This document shows positions 1 through 8,243 of a stretch of DNA of 62,896 nucleotides, piece by piece. Positions within the stretch are counted from its first letter, which is position 1; every line of letters starts with the position of its first letter. The stretch spans positions 1 through 62,896 of the forward strand of contig KV835861.1 of NCBI GenBank assembly GCA_001838165.1, in the 5' to 3' direction. A model generated the notes under the pieces. It did not search any database. It was not told the DNA's origin and saw only the letters and a program-made list of their open reading frames with translations. Source of the DNA: Actinomyces sp. HMSC035G02. Its GTDB lineage: Bacteria > Actinomycetota > Actinomycetes > Actinomycetales > Actinomycetaceae. Both the position numbers and the translations under genes were made by a program.

Positions 1-61
1 AACCCTCCACCAACTCTTTTTGTCCTTTAACCCGCAATACAGCAGACGCTCACCGTGAAGA

Positions 62-1043
62 CTACCAATGCGCATCGATCAGAACCTCGCGCGGCATTTC
101 CCCGTATTTTTTCGGCGTCGCAATGCCGTACGCAAGCAACGGGTTTGCCTGCAGCAAGGGTTCTATGACGGTTCCAAGCCAGTCCTCGCAGAGCCCGGAA
201 CGACTCGCTAGATCATGGAGAGCAGCGAGAATCTGATAGACCGAGTGTTTATCGAAAGTTTGATACGTGCGCTGTATTCTGCGCTTGGTGTTCTTCTGCA
301 TAGCCGGCTCATCTGTCACGGCAGTGTTCCAGAGTCTGCCGTAATGCGAGCACCGATTGCGCAAGTAGACAAAAGAACGGACTTGCGAGGGAAGGACAGC
401 CCGCGAAGTATTCAGCGACTCTGCCATGTCATCAAGAACTCCAGACTCCCCGGAGGCCGTGATCATACGAGACAAGCAGCCAAAGCTGAGGGCTTCGACA
501 GCCACCCATATCGGCATCCTGTCATAGGCTTCAGGCTTCTATCGTGACCCCTGTTTAATTTCGTCGCGGTAGTGCGCAACAAATAGATCATTACTACGGT
601 CCAGGTCAGACAAAATGCGCTCTTCTACTGGATCGATCTTTTCCGATGGAGGCCGAGTAAAACCCAATCCATGAGCAAAAGAACCAACAGGCCCAACGCA
701 AGTGCCATAGTGGTAGGAAAATCGCGTTCTCAGAACGATTTCACACGTGGCCAGCAGATGTTTACAAGCATCCGCAAGCTCCTGCTCTGCCTCATACAGA
801 CTGTATATCCTGCTAAAGCTGGTGCCCATGATGAAGTTATCGTCACCGTAGTCTGGGTCCTTCTGCCAGTAACGGAAATACCCCGAAAGCCTGTAGTAGC
901 TCACACAAGACAAAACTTGAGCAGCAGCGCTCTCATCCTCGATCCGCATACCACGTCGTGCGAGCAAATCCAGCTGTTCATCGTAGCTCAGCCAATTTTT
1001 CTGCGTCTACAGCATCCTCGCTGATAAAAATGGCCCCGGTCAT
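62..1043 (-). pseudogene. Decayed Abi-family (Abi_2, HEPN) abortive-infection gene
   Basis: Two pieces lie in one frame. The N-terminal piece (539-967 and its upstream extension) carries the Abi_2 signature SYYRLSGYFRYWQ. The C-terminal piece (62-517) carries PIWVAVEALSFG and the HEPN-type RNase motif RNRCSHYGRLWN. They are separated only by an in-frame TAG at 539-541, with seven open codons between it and the next ATG at 517. Upstream, the conserved frame KNWLSYDEQLDLL has no start codon and meets another TAG at 1007-1009. A start at 1043 (MTGAIFISEDAVDAEK) would join this frame if one base were changed in the AAAAA run near 996-1000. I read the gene as inactivated by one frameshift and one nonsense change; intact, it would encode about 310 residues. 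Abi_2 proteins act in phage-exclusion or toxin-like roles. The natural end is also TAG, so stop-codon recoding is unlikely. No partner gene is visible before the window edge. Confidence 0.75.
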
Positions 1044-1281
1044 TTGTGCATTGCTGAAGCAAGAGGCCTGACCGGGGATCTGTTACTGGAAGGTTACAAC
1101 ACTCCCCCACTATGAGCAAGTAGGTGCTGAACGATCTCGGGTTAGACGCGACACAGCGCAAATCAACGCTAGAAAACGGGTAGCTGATACCTACCGATGC
1201 AGGATTGTCCTGGCAGGGCGTCACCAGAGAATCGCAAAGCCCCGGGCGACTCGGCCCGGGGCTTTCGCGTTACCCGATCGC
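1044..1281. other. Non-coding stretch between abi remnant and adh
   Basis: No convincing gene. It starts next to a 9-bp inverted repeat, CCCCGGTCA (1034-1042) with TGACCGGGG (1068-1076), which encloses the presumed abi start. It ends with the strong hairpin at 1236-1265 listed separately. GC content looks lower than in the neighbouring genes. Confidence 0.5.
1236..1265. terminator. Hairpin terminator downstream of the alcohol dehydrogenase
   Basis: Perfect 12-bp stem AAAGCCCCGGGC (1236-1247) with its complement (1254-1265) and a 6-base loop. It lies just beyond the stop codon of the minus-strand dehydrogenase. A/T ends on both sides would allow bidirectional action. Confidence 0.65.
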
Positions 1282-2340
1282 TCACGCACTCTCGGGGAAC
1301 GTCGAGGTGTCGATGACGTAGCGGTAGCGCACGTGGGAGGCGACGATGTTGTCGTAGGCCTGCGTGATGTCTTCGCCACTGATCATCTCGACCTGCGGGA
1401 TGACGCCATGCTCAGCGCAGAAGTCGAGCATCTCCTGGGTTTCGGCGATGCCGCCGATCTGGGAGCCCGCGAAGGACTTGCCGCCGTTGACGAAGGCGCG
1501 CAGCGGCAGGGAGACGGGCTCGGTGGGCAGGCCCACGTCGACGAAAACGCCGTAGGGGCGCAGGGCAGCCATGTAGCCGGCGTAGTCGAGGCCGTCGGCG
1601 GACACGGTGCACAGGATGAGGTCGAAGGAGCCGCGCAGGGACTCGAGCACGCCTTCCTCGCTGGTGGCGTAGAAGTGATCGGCGCCAAAGCGGCGGGCAT
1701 CGGCTTCCTTGGAGCGGCCGTGGGAGATGACGGAGACATCCGCGCCCATGGCCTTGGCGATCTGTACGCCCACGTGTCCGAGGCCGCCCATGCCGAGGAT
1801 GGCCACGCGCGAGCCGGGGCCCACGTTGTAGTGCTTGAGGGGCGAGTAGGTGGTGATGCCGGCGCACAGGAGGGGCGCGCAGGCTGCAAAATCCAGTTCG
1901 GACGGGATGTGCAGCGCGAAGTCCTCGCGCACGGTGAAGCCGCGCGAGTATCCGCCGGTCGTCGGGTTGCCCTCGGCGTCGGCGCGGTAAGTCCACAGGG
2001 TACCGGGCGTCGACGTGCACCACTGCTCGTAGTCGGATTCGCACATCTCGCACGTGCCGCAGGAGCCGACCATGCAGCCCACGCCCACGCGGTCTCCCAC
2101 CTTGAACTTGGTGACGCCGGGGCCGACCTTGGCAACGGTGCCGACGAACTCGTGGCCGGGCACGAGGGGGTAGGACACGGGACCCCACTCGCCGCGGGCG
2201 GAGTGAATGTCGGAGTGGCAGATGCCCGCGTAGGCGACGTCGAAGTAGATCTCCCCCTCACCGGGTTCGCGGATGTCGATCTGCAGGGGGTGGAACTGGG
2301 TGGTGGCATCGTCACAGCCGTAGGCAATCACGCTGGGCAT
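1282..2340 (-). CDS. Zinc-dependent alcohol dehydrogenase (cinnamyl-alcohol/YahK-like MDR family)
   Basis: 352 residues, the normal size for zinc medium-chain dehydrogenases, which interconvert alcohols and aldehydes with NAD(P)H. Catalytic zinc ligands are visible as Cys41 in GICHSDIH and the His63-Glu64 pair in PGHEFVG. The structural zinc site is the four-cysteine loop GCMVGSCGTCEMCESDYEQWC near residues 93-113. The dinucleotide fold carries GMGGLGHVGVQIAKAMG. Overall pattern fits the CAD/YahK subgroup rather than classical AdhA; the true substrate is unknown. The ATG at 2340 follows an AAAGGAG ribosome site about 6 bases upstream. It is a single gene, flanked by the abi remnant and tRNA-His. 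Confidence 0.93.
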   Translation of the reverse strand: MPSVIAYGCDDATTQFHPLQIDIREPGEGEIYFDVAYAGICHSDIHSARGEWGPVSYPLVPGHEFVGTVAKVGPGVTKFKVGDRVGVGCMVGSCGTCEMCESDYEQWCTSTPGTLWTYRADAEGNPTTGGYSRGFTVREDFALHIPSELDFAACAPLLCAGITTYSPLKHYNVGPGSRVAILGMGGLGHVGVQIAKAMGADVSVISHGRSKEADARRFGADHFYATSEEGVLESLRGSFDLILCTVSADGLDYAGYMAALRPYGVFVDVGLPTEPVSLPLRAFVNGGKSFAGSQIGGIAETQEMLDFCAEHGVIPQVEMISGEDITQAYDNIVASHVRYRYVIDTSTFPESA

Positions 2341-2391
2341 GAGAACTCCTTTGTCCGGTCAATTGGATTGCTACAAGCATACTCCAGAAAC

Positions 2392-2418
2392 AAAAACCCC
2401 GGCGCACAAGCGCCGGGG
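2392..2418 (-). terminator. Rho-independent terminator of tRNA-His
   Basis: Stem CCCCGGCG/CGCCGGGG (2397-2404, 2411-2418) with a 6-base loop, followed on the minus strand by five T residues. It lies directly downstream of tRNA-His. Confidence 0.85.
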
Positions 2419-2421
2419 CGG

Positions 2422-2497
2422 TGGGGTGGCTGACGGGACTCGAACCCGCGACGTCCTGGACCACAACCAGGTGCTCTACCAACTGAACTACAGCCAC
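2422..2497 (-). tRNA. tRNA-His (GTG)
   Basis: Cloverleaf on the minus strand. Acceptor GTGGCTG pairs with CAGCCAC, and the anticodon loop between CTGG and CCAG carries GTG. The TPsiC arm is GGGTTCGAGTCCC. Discriminator C73 and an encoded CCA are present, and base 2498 supplies the extra G-1 typical of tRNA-His. Confidence 0.97.
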
Positions 2498-2588
2498 CAT
2501 CGCGTCGCCGTGAAGGCAACGGGTAGAGTCTAGCACTACCCACCCGAGCTTGGAAACTCGAGCACTACCCTCACGGCGGTGGCGTGCG

Positions 2589-3506
2589 TCACCAGTGGGC
2601 GCGAGCGGAAATCGCGTCGGCGAAGTTGCCGAGCGCGTGGGGGGTGGCCCCCAGGTAGAGGTCGGCGTCCACGAGGGAGACCTCCATGACCAGGAAGGAA
2701 CCCTTCCCGTCGGGGACTAGGTCCACGCGGTTGAAGAGGAACTGCTCGTCGTGGCCCAGGCGCGAGCGCACGTAGCCGTGCAGGACGCGGCGGATCTCCT
2801 CGCCCCACTTCCACGCGACGGAGTCGGCGGCCTCGGCGGTCACCACGGCCTCGTGCATGGAGGTGTCACTCACCGACGCGGGGTGCAGGGCGGAACGCTT
2901 CTCGACAGCGTGGGAGACCAGGCCGTTGAAGAAGACCAGCGAGATCTCGCCGTGCAGGTCGATCTCCTCGACGTAGCGCTGGATCATGACGGAACGCCCC
3001 TCGCCGAGCAGGCCCTGGACCTGGCGCATGGCGGCCTGGCGCTGGCGCGTATCGACGGTCGTGTAGCGGCCGATGTCGCGCACGCCGGAGGACACGGCGG
3101 GCTTGACGACGAACTCACCGAAGGCCGGGAAGCGCGTGTGGATCTGGTGCTTCGACAGGTTCTGCTCGGGCTCCAGCCAGTTCGTGGGAATCGTGGGCAT
3201 GCCCAGGGCGGCCAGTTCCTTGAGGTAGTGCTTGTCCGTGTTCCAGTTCAGCACATCCGCGGAGTTCTGCACGCGACGCAGCTGCTTCGTCCACTCCAGG
3301 AACGCGGGGCGGTCGCTCGCGTAGTCGGACACGGAGCGCACGACGACCATGCCAGCCTCGGACCAGTCGACATCGGGGTCGTTCCACACCTTGATCTGAG
3401 GGTCGCAGCCGCGCGCAGCCAGCTCGTCGAGCAGACCTTCCTCGCCTTTGAAGAGGTTGGGCATGGACTTGCAGGTCACGAGGGTGACTTTGGGATGGGC
3501 CGTCAT
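2589..3506 (-). CDS. ATP-grasp domain protein of unknown substrate
   Basis: 305 residues. The middle and C-terminal parts have ATP-grasp features of the RimK/glutathione-synthetase type: VVKPAVSSGVRDIGRY near 134-149, a nucleotide loop with VMIQRYVEEIDLHGEISLVF, and a metal-binding end FNRVDLVPDGKGSFLVMEVS. Such enzymes ligate a carboxylate to an amine or thiol through an acyl phosphate. The substrate cannot be read from the sequence. It lies 52 bases downstream of ddl on the same strand, so a shared transcript and a peptide- or cell-wall-related role are possible, but that is inference. No strong ribosome site precedes the ATG. Confidence 0.8.
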   Translation of the reverse strand: MTAHPKVTLVTCKSMPNLFKGEEGLLDELAARGCDPQIKVWNDPDVDWSEAGMVVVRSVSDYASDRPAFLEWTKQLRRVQNSADVLNWNTDKHYLKELAALGMPTIPTNWLEPEQNLSKHQIHTRFPAFGEFVVKPAVSSGVRDIGRYTTVDTRQRQAAMRQVQGLLGEGRSVMIQRYVEEIDLHGEISLVFFNGLVSHAVEKRSALHPASVSDTSMHEAVVTAEAADSVAWKWGEEIRRVLHGYVRSRLGHDEQFLFNRVDLVPDGKGSFLVMEVSLVDADLYLGATPHALGNFADAISARAHW

Positions 3507-3558
3507 AGTGTTCTTTCTGTCGTGGGGATGAAGGATGTACGAGGCCGTGGCTGGGAAC

Positions 3559-4695
3559 TCACCGCAGGCCGAGCGGGCGCTGCGCGGCCTCGGTCAGCAG
3601 TTCGGTCAGCAGCTCCGGGTAGGACAGGCCTGCGGCGGCCCACATCTGCGGGTACATCGAGATGGGCGTGAAACCGGGCATCGTGTTCACTTCGTTGATG
3701 ATGACGGTGTCGGACGCCTCATCGAGGAAGAAGTCGACGCGCGCCAGGCCCTCACACTCGAGGGCGTCGAAGGCGCGCCACGCGGTTTCGCGGATGCGAT
3801 CGGCGTATTCGGGGGTGACGTCGGCCGGGCAGGACAGGCCGACGACGTCGTCCACGTACTTGTGCTCGTAGTCGTAGAACTCGCCCTCGGGGACGACGAT
3901 CTCACCCAGGGGCGCGGTGCCGCTGCGCCAGTCGGAGCGCGAGCCGAGGACACCGCATTCGACCTCGCGGCCGGAAATGGAGGCCTCGACGATGATGCGC
4001 GGGTCGTGGTTCGCAGCCTCCTTGATGGCCACGGGCAGATCCTCGCGGCAGGTGACGCGCGAGATGCCGACGGAGGAGCCGGCACGGCAGGGCTTGACGA
4101 AAACGGGGAAGCCGAGGCGCTCGATGCGGTCCATGCAGGCGGTGGCGTCTGCGTCCCACTGTCGGGCCGTGACCAGCTCCCACTGGCCCACGTCGATGCC
4201 GGCGGCGGCCAGGACGGTCTTGGTGAGGTGCTTGTCCATGGACACGGCCGAGGAGGTCACGCCACATCCCACGTAGCGCACGCCGGCCATCTCGAAGAGG
4301 CCTTGAATGGTGCCATCCTCGCCGTAGGGGCCGTGCAGAAGCGGGAACACGATGTCCACGTGGCCCAGGTCCTCCACGCCGACGACACGCGAGTCCGGGG
4401 CATCCGGGTCGCCCTCGTAGGTGAGCTCGACGAGGTTGCCCTCGCCCGGGGTCAGGGCGACGCGGGTCGATCCGGCGGTGACGGACTGGCCCTTCCCATC
4501 CTTGAATTCCAGCGCCGACGGATCATCGGCGACGCGCACCCACTGGCCGTCGCGCGTGATACCCAGCGGGATCACGTCCCACTTGGTGCGATCGATAGCG
4601 GTCAGGATGCCGGCGGCCGTCGAGCACGAGATCTCATGCTCGGAGGAGCGTCCACCGAAGACGATGAGGACGCGAGGACGAGAAATAGCAGTCAT
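3559..4695 (-). CDS. ddl: D-alanine--D-alanine ligase
   Basis: 378 residues, the usual size. It joins two D-alanines with ATP to make the dipeptide terminus of the peptidoglycan precursor. Diagnostic blocks are VLIVFGGRSSEHEISCSTA at the N-terminus, PLLHGPYGEDGTIQGLFEMAG, the ATP-grasp loop PCRAGSSVGISRV, and the metal-binding end RVDFFLDEASDTVIINEVNTMPGFT. The ATG at 4695 has TAGTCT seven bases upstream (minus strand; + coordinates 4703-4708), so the mRNA is probably leaderless. gpsA lies just upstream on the same strand, and the ATP-grasp gene follows. Confidence 0.97.
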   Translation of the reverse strand: MTAISRPRVLIVFGGRSSEHEISCSTAAGILTAIDRTKWDVIPLGITRDGQWVRVADDPSALEFKDGKGQSVTAGSTRVALTPGEGNLVELTYEGDPDAPDSRVVGVEDLGHVDIVFPLLHGPYGEDGTIQGLFEMAGVRYVGCGVTSSAVSMDKHLTKTVLAAAGIDVGQWELVTARQWDADATACMDRIERLGFPVFVKPCRAGSSVGISRVTCREDLPVAIKEAANHDPRIIVEASISGREVECGVLGSRSDWRSGTAPLGEIVVPEGEFYDYEHKYVDDVVGLSCPADVTPEYADRIRETAWRAFDALECEGLARVDFFLDEASDTVIINEVNTMPGFTPISMYPQMWAAAGLSYPELLTELLTEAAQRPLGLR

Positions 4696-4745
4696 GGGTC
4701 CAAGACTACCGCGCGGGAGGCGTCTGGTGCCCGCGTGCGCGGCGT

Positions 4746-5765
4746 TTAGACCAGCTCGATCTTCCAGCCGTCCATCTTCTGCGGGCGCGCAAGCAGCATG
4801 CGCCCCATGTCCTCGATGCTCGCGCGCCCCTCGACGACCTCGACGACAGCGCCCGTAATCGGCATGTCGACGCCGACGGAGGCGGCGACCTGGAGGATCG
4901 GCGAGGCCGACGCGACGCCCTCGACGACGCCCGGGGACAGGGCCAGGGCCTCGGCCAGTCCCATGCCGGAGCCGAGGCGGTGGCCGAGGGAGAAGTTACG
5001 CGACAGGCGCGAGGAGCAGGTGGCGACGAGGTCACCGATGCCGGACAGGCCCGCGAAGGTCGCGGGGTCGGCGCCAAGCGCGGTGCCCAGGCGCGTCATT
5101 TCCGCCAGGCCACGGGTGATGAGGGTCGAGCGCGTGTTAATGCCCAGGCCCATGCCCTCGGCCGCGCCGATGGCGACCGCGATGACGTTCTTCGTGGCAC
5201 CCGCCATCTCCGTGCCCACGACGTCGGTGGACACGTAGGGGCGGAAGTAGGAGTTGTGGCAGGCCTTCGCGATCTCCTTGGCGAGCTCCACGTCGCTTGC
5301 AGCCACGACTGTCGCCGTGGGCTGGCGCTGCGCGATCTCGCGCGAGAGGTTCGGGCCGGACAGGACGGCGATGCGGTCGCTCGGCACGCCCGAGGCCTCG
5401 GCGATGATCTCGTCGACGCGCTTGAGCGAGCCGAGCTCCAGACCCTTGGCCAGGGACAGCAGGGCGACGTCGGGAGCGAAGGCCTCGCGCGCGGAGCTCA
5501 GGGTGGCACGCACGGCCTTCACGGGCACGGCGACGACGACAAGAGAACGGCCGGCGACGGCCTCGGCGATGTCGGTGGTCGCGTTGATGCGCTCCGAGAG
5601 CTCGATCCCCGGAAGGTACGTCGGGTTCTCTCCCCCGTTGATGAACGAGATCGTGTCGGCGTTACGCCCCCACATGGTCACGTCCACGCCCGCGTCGGCG
5701 AGGACCTGCGCGAACGTCGTTCCCCACGCGCCCGTTCCCAGGACCGCTGCTGTTGTCATACTCAT
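4746..5765 (-). CDS. gpsA: Glycerol-3-phosphate dehydrogenase [NAD(P)+]
   Basis: 339 residues. It reduces dihydroxyacetone phosphate to sn-glycerol 3-phosphate for phospholipid synthesis. The nucleotide fold begins VLGTGAWGTTFA (residues 8-19). The active-site lysine lies in GATKNVIAVAIG, and the conserved substrate-binding stretch is RGLAEMTRLG. The start follows an AGGGAGGT ribosome site about 7 bases upstream. A second ATG at 5759 (MTTAAV) is a possible alternative. It is transcribed toward ddl. The nearby plsC suggests a local concentration of lipid-precursor genes. Confidence 0.97.
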   Translation of the reverse strand: MSMTTAAVLGTGAWGTTFAQVLADAGVDVTMWGRNADTISFINGGENPTYLPGIELSERINATTDIAEAVAGRSLVVVAVPVKAVRATLSSAREAFAPDVALLSLAKGLELGSLKRVDEIIAEASGVPSDRIAVLSGPNLSREIAQRQPTATVVAASDVELAKEIAKACHNSYFRPYVSTDVVGTEMAGATKNVIAVAIGAAEGMGLGINTRSTLITRGLAEMTRLGTALGADPATFAGLSGIGDLVATCSSRLSRNFSLGHRLGSGMGLAEALALSPGVVEGVASASPILQVAASVGVDMPITGAVVEVVEGRASIEDMGRMLLARPQKMDGWKIELV

Positions 5766-5829
5766 CGAGACCTCCCTGTCGAGGCCATTCTACTAGGATC
5801 GAAACAACCGACCCGCACCAGGAGGAACT

Positions 5830-6474
5830 GTGTCTCACCGTCGAGCCCTCGCCGCGAGCGCGGCCGCCTCACTGCTCCTGTTGGCTGCGTGCGCGCCCGC
5901 ATCCCCAACAGACGCGCCCCAGTCAGCCGAGGCCTCGCCGAGCGGCTCCTCCCCCACGGCATCCGCGAGCGCGAGCGCGGCACCGGAGACGACACCGACG
6001 CCGGAGCCGGGTCTGGATGCGACCAAGCCGATCAACGCCGACAACTGGATGTCGAGCGTGGAGGGATTGCCTCCGGTGCGCTCGGATGACCCGGCGAAGG
6101 CGCTGGCGCTGACGGGGATTCGCGCGGCGACGCACGAGGGTTTCACGCGGATCGTGCTGGAGTTTTCGGGCGAGGGAACGCCGGGGGTGTGGCGTGCGGC
6201 GTGGACGGATAAGGCCGTGGAACAGGGCCGAGGCCTGCCCATCCAGGTCGATGGCGAGGCGGTCCTGGACCTCGTCATCGACGGCACGCCGATGACGGCA
6301 ACCGAGAATCCCTACCCGGGCGGCACGCACACGCGCGCCGGCGACCTGGACGTCGTCTCGGACGGCACCTTCGAGGACAACACGCACGTCGTCATCGGGG
6401 CGCCGGCCACGCGCCAATTCCAGATCGGATTCTTGTCCAACCCGGTGCGCATGGTCGTCGATATCCGCGATTAG
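5830..6474 (+). CDS. Secreted lipoprotein with AMIN-like domain
   Basis: 214 residues. A GTG start follows GGAGG with 4-base spacing. The N-terminus is a lipoprotein signal: RR, hydrophobic AASAAASLLLLA, then lipobox LLAAC with the lipidated Cys near residue 21. A Ser/Thr/Pro/Ala-rich linker covers roughly residues 22-60. The rest (GIRAATHEGFTRIVLEFSG ... FLSNPVRMVVDIRD) has the pattern of the actinobacterial AMIN-like domain, a beta-sandwich relative of the cell-wall-targeting AMIN domain. A role at the envelope is plausible but unproven. It is divergent from gpsA. Its stop codon overlaps that of plsC by four bases, leaving no room for a terminator. Confidence 0.85.
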   Translation: MSHRRALAASAAASLLLLAACAPASPTDAPQSAEASPSGSSPTASASASAAPETTPTPEPGLDATKPINADNWMSSVEGLPPVRSDDPAKALALTGIRAATHEGFTRIVLEFSGEGTPGVWRAAWTDKAVEQGRGLPIQVDGEAVLDLVIDGTPMTATENPYPGGTHTRAGDLDVVSDGTFEDNTHVVIGAPATRQFQIGFLSNPVRMVVDIRD

Positions 6475-7244
6475 CCCTTCTTGCGGGTCTTCTTCGCCTT
6501 CTTAGCCTTCTTCGCGAGTTCTTCTTCCCACCAGGGGCCGGCCTGCGTGGCGGGGTCCCATACCTGCTCGGGGACGGGAAGTCCGCGCAGCTTGCCCACG
6601 CCCGCGCGCACGGCGTCGCTGATGCGTTTGGTCGCCTCGTTAACGGCCTCGTGATCCTCCGAGCCGGCGGGGCTCATGAGGTCCGACAGGTCGACGGGCT
6701 CACCGAAGTGGTAGGCGACGCGTCGGCCCGGGCGCATGTCGATGCCTTTGGCGTTGTAGGGGGCCATGATGTCCTGCGGTCCCCACTGCGAGACGGGAAT
6801 GACGGGCACGCCCGTGTCAAGGGCCAGGCGGGCGGCACCCGACTTGAATTCCATCGGCCACTGGTCGGGGTCACGCGTGAGAGTACCCTCCGGGAAGATG
6901 CCGACGACCTCGCCGGCTTTCAGGGCCTCGCGGGTGGGTGCCAGGACGGCCGAGGGGTTGGAGTCGCGGTTGACGGGGATCAGCCCCATGCCCTTGATGA
7001 TCCAGCCGAACACCGGGACGGAGAACATCGACTTCTTCGCCAGGAAGCGCACGGCGGTGTCGCGCTTCATGAAGTACCAGCACAGGCACAGCGGGTCCAC
7101 GTTGGACAGGTGGTTGGGCACCAGGAGGAAGCCACCCTCGGCGGGCAGATTCTCTTCGCCCGTCACAGTGAACTTAATCCAGGGCGTCATGATGGGCGTC
7201 AGGACGCCCTTGGCGAAGGTGTAAAAGCCGGAGACAGCACTCAT
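6471..7244 (-). CDS. plsC: 1-acyl-sn-glycerol-3-phosphate acyltransferase
   Basis: 257 residues. PlsC-type membrane acyltransferase converting lysophosphatidate to phosphatidate. The catalytic motif is NHLSNVD (H-x4-D), followed by PVNRDS and the glycerophosphate-binding FPEGT. The last 15 residues are a lysine-rich tail (KKAKKAKKTRKKG), perhaps contacting anionic lipid. The ATG at 7244 has TAGAAT six bases upstream (+ 7251-7256) and no ribosome site, consistent with leaderless translation. It is convergent with, and overlaps, the lipoprotein gene. Confidence 0.93.
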   Translation of the reverse strand: MSAVSGFYTFAKGVLTPIMTPWIKFTVTGEENLPAEGGFLLVPNHLSNVDPLCLCWYFMKRDTAVRFLAKKSMFSVPVFGWIIKGMGLIPVNRDSNPSAVLAPTREALKAGEVVGIFPEGTLTRDPDQWPMEFKSGAARLALDTGVPVIPVSQWGPQDIMAPYNAKGIDMRPGRRVAYHFGEPVDLSDLMSPAGSEDHEAVNEATKRISDAVRAGVGKLRGLPVPEQVWDPATQAGPWWEEELAKKAKKAKKTRKKG

Positions 7245-7294
7245 GGCTTCATTCTACGGGGAGCGCTGCGCCGGCGCGCTGGCCCACACGGACC

Positions 7295-8239
7295 TCACAC
7301 CAGGACGGATACGACCCCGGGGGCGACATCGACAGTGAAGGGGATCGAGGCGATGCGGTCACCGTCCGCCATGGCGATCATGCCTGCGGGGGCGGCGAAG
7401 GAGACCACCCGGGCGCTTTCCACCTCGATAGCCGGGTGTGCCTTCGCGCGGCCGGCGACGACGCGGGCGAGCACAGGCAGGGCGCGAGAGAGCGGCAGCG
7501 GGCCCACGTGGCACACCTCGAGGACGCCGTCGCTCATATCGGAGGACTCCACCAAGGTGATGCCGCCGCCGAAACGCCCGGAGTTGGACACCGACGCGAT
7601 CCAGCCGGTCATGTTGCGCTCAACCCCGTCCACGGTGGCCACGATCTCGGTGGGTTCGTGCGAGGCCAGGGCCGCGAATGCCCCGTAGCCGTAGGCCAGC
7701 GGTCCAGACGTCAGCGAGGATTCGTTCGCGAGGATGTTTGCGCGCGCGTCCAGGCCGATCGAGACGATGCCGAGAGCCAGGCGCACCCCGTCGCGCGAGC
7801 GCACCCACATGCCGTCCAGGGGACGCACCCGGGAGGCCAGCCACTCCGAGGAGTCGGCCCCGGCCTCGTCGGAAGAAAAACCCAGCGGAGCCAGGGAACG
7901 CGCGCGCACCAGCGGGTCCGTGCCAATCCCCAGCGCGCGGCACAGGTCGTTGCCGCGCCCGCCCGGCATGGGAACGAAGATCGCGTCGGACTCGTGACAC
8001 CCGCGCGCCACCACGCCCAGGTACCCGTCCCCGCCCAGAGCCGCTACGACGGATCCGGACGCGACCTCACCGGCGATCACCGCCGGGTCGTCGCCGGGCG
8101 TCGTCAGGCGAACCGCGACCTCCCAGCCGCCACCGCGCAGGATGCGCACGATGCGCGGACCCAGGCGCACGCTGCGCCCGCCCGCCGACATCGACGAGAC
8201 CAGCAATAAAATGCTGCGTCGCGCGCCCGATGCGCCCAT
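7295..8239 (-). CDS. Diacylglycerol/lipid kinase family protein
   Basis: About 314 residues from the ATG at 8239. The fold is the DAGK/YegS/BmrU type. The ATP-binding loop is GGDGYLGVVARG where most relatives have GGDGT, and it is followed by PMPGGRGNDLCRALGI. A C-terminal lobe carries ITLVESSDMSDGVLEV. Such enzymes phosphorylate diacylglycerol, sphingoid bases or related lipids. A GTG at 8272 would add 11 residues but overlap murA by 29 bases. I prefer 8239, five bases past the murA stop, which implies translational coupling. The Thr-to-Tyr change in the GGDG loop may mean altered activity. Confidence 0.85.
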   Translation of the reverse strand: MGASGARRSILLLVSSMSAGGRSVRLGPRIVRILRGGGWEVAVRLTTPGDDPAVIAGEVASGSVVAALGGDGYLGVVARGCHESDAIFVPMPGGRGNDLCRALGIGTDPLVRARSLAPLGFSSDEAGADSSEWLASRVRPLDGMWVRSRDGVRLALGIVSIGLDARANILANESSLTSGPLAYGYGAFAALASHEPTEIVATVDGVERNMTGWIASVSNSGRFGGGITLVESSDMSDGVLEVCHVGPLPLSRALPVLARVVAGRAKAHPAIEVESARVVSFAAPAGMIAMADGDRIASIPFTVDVAPGVVSVLV

Positions 8240-8243
8240 GATC

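Noticed and set aside
539..541. Amber (TAG) readthrough or recoding in the Abi gene
   Set aside because: The gene also ends with TAG and other genes in the window stop at TAG, so a recoded TAG is unlikely. Inactivation is simpler.
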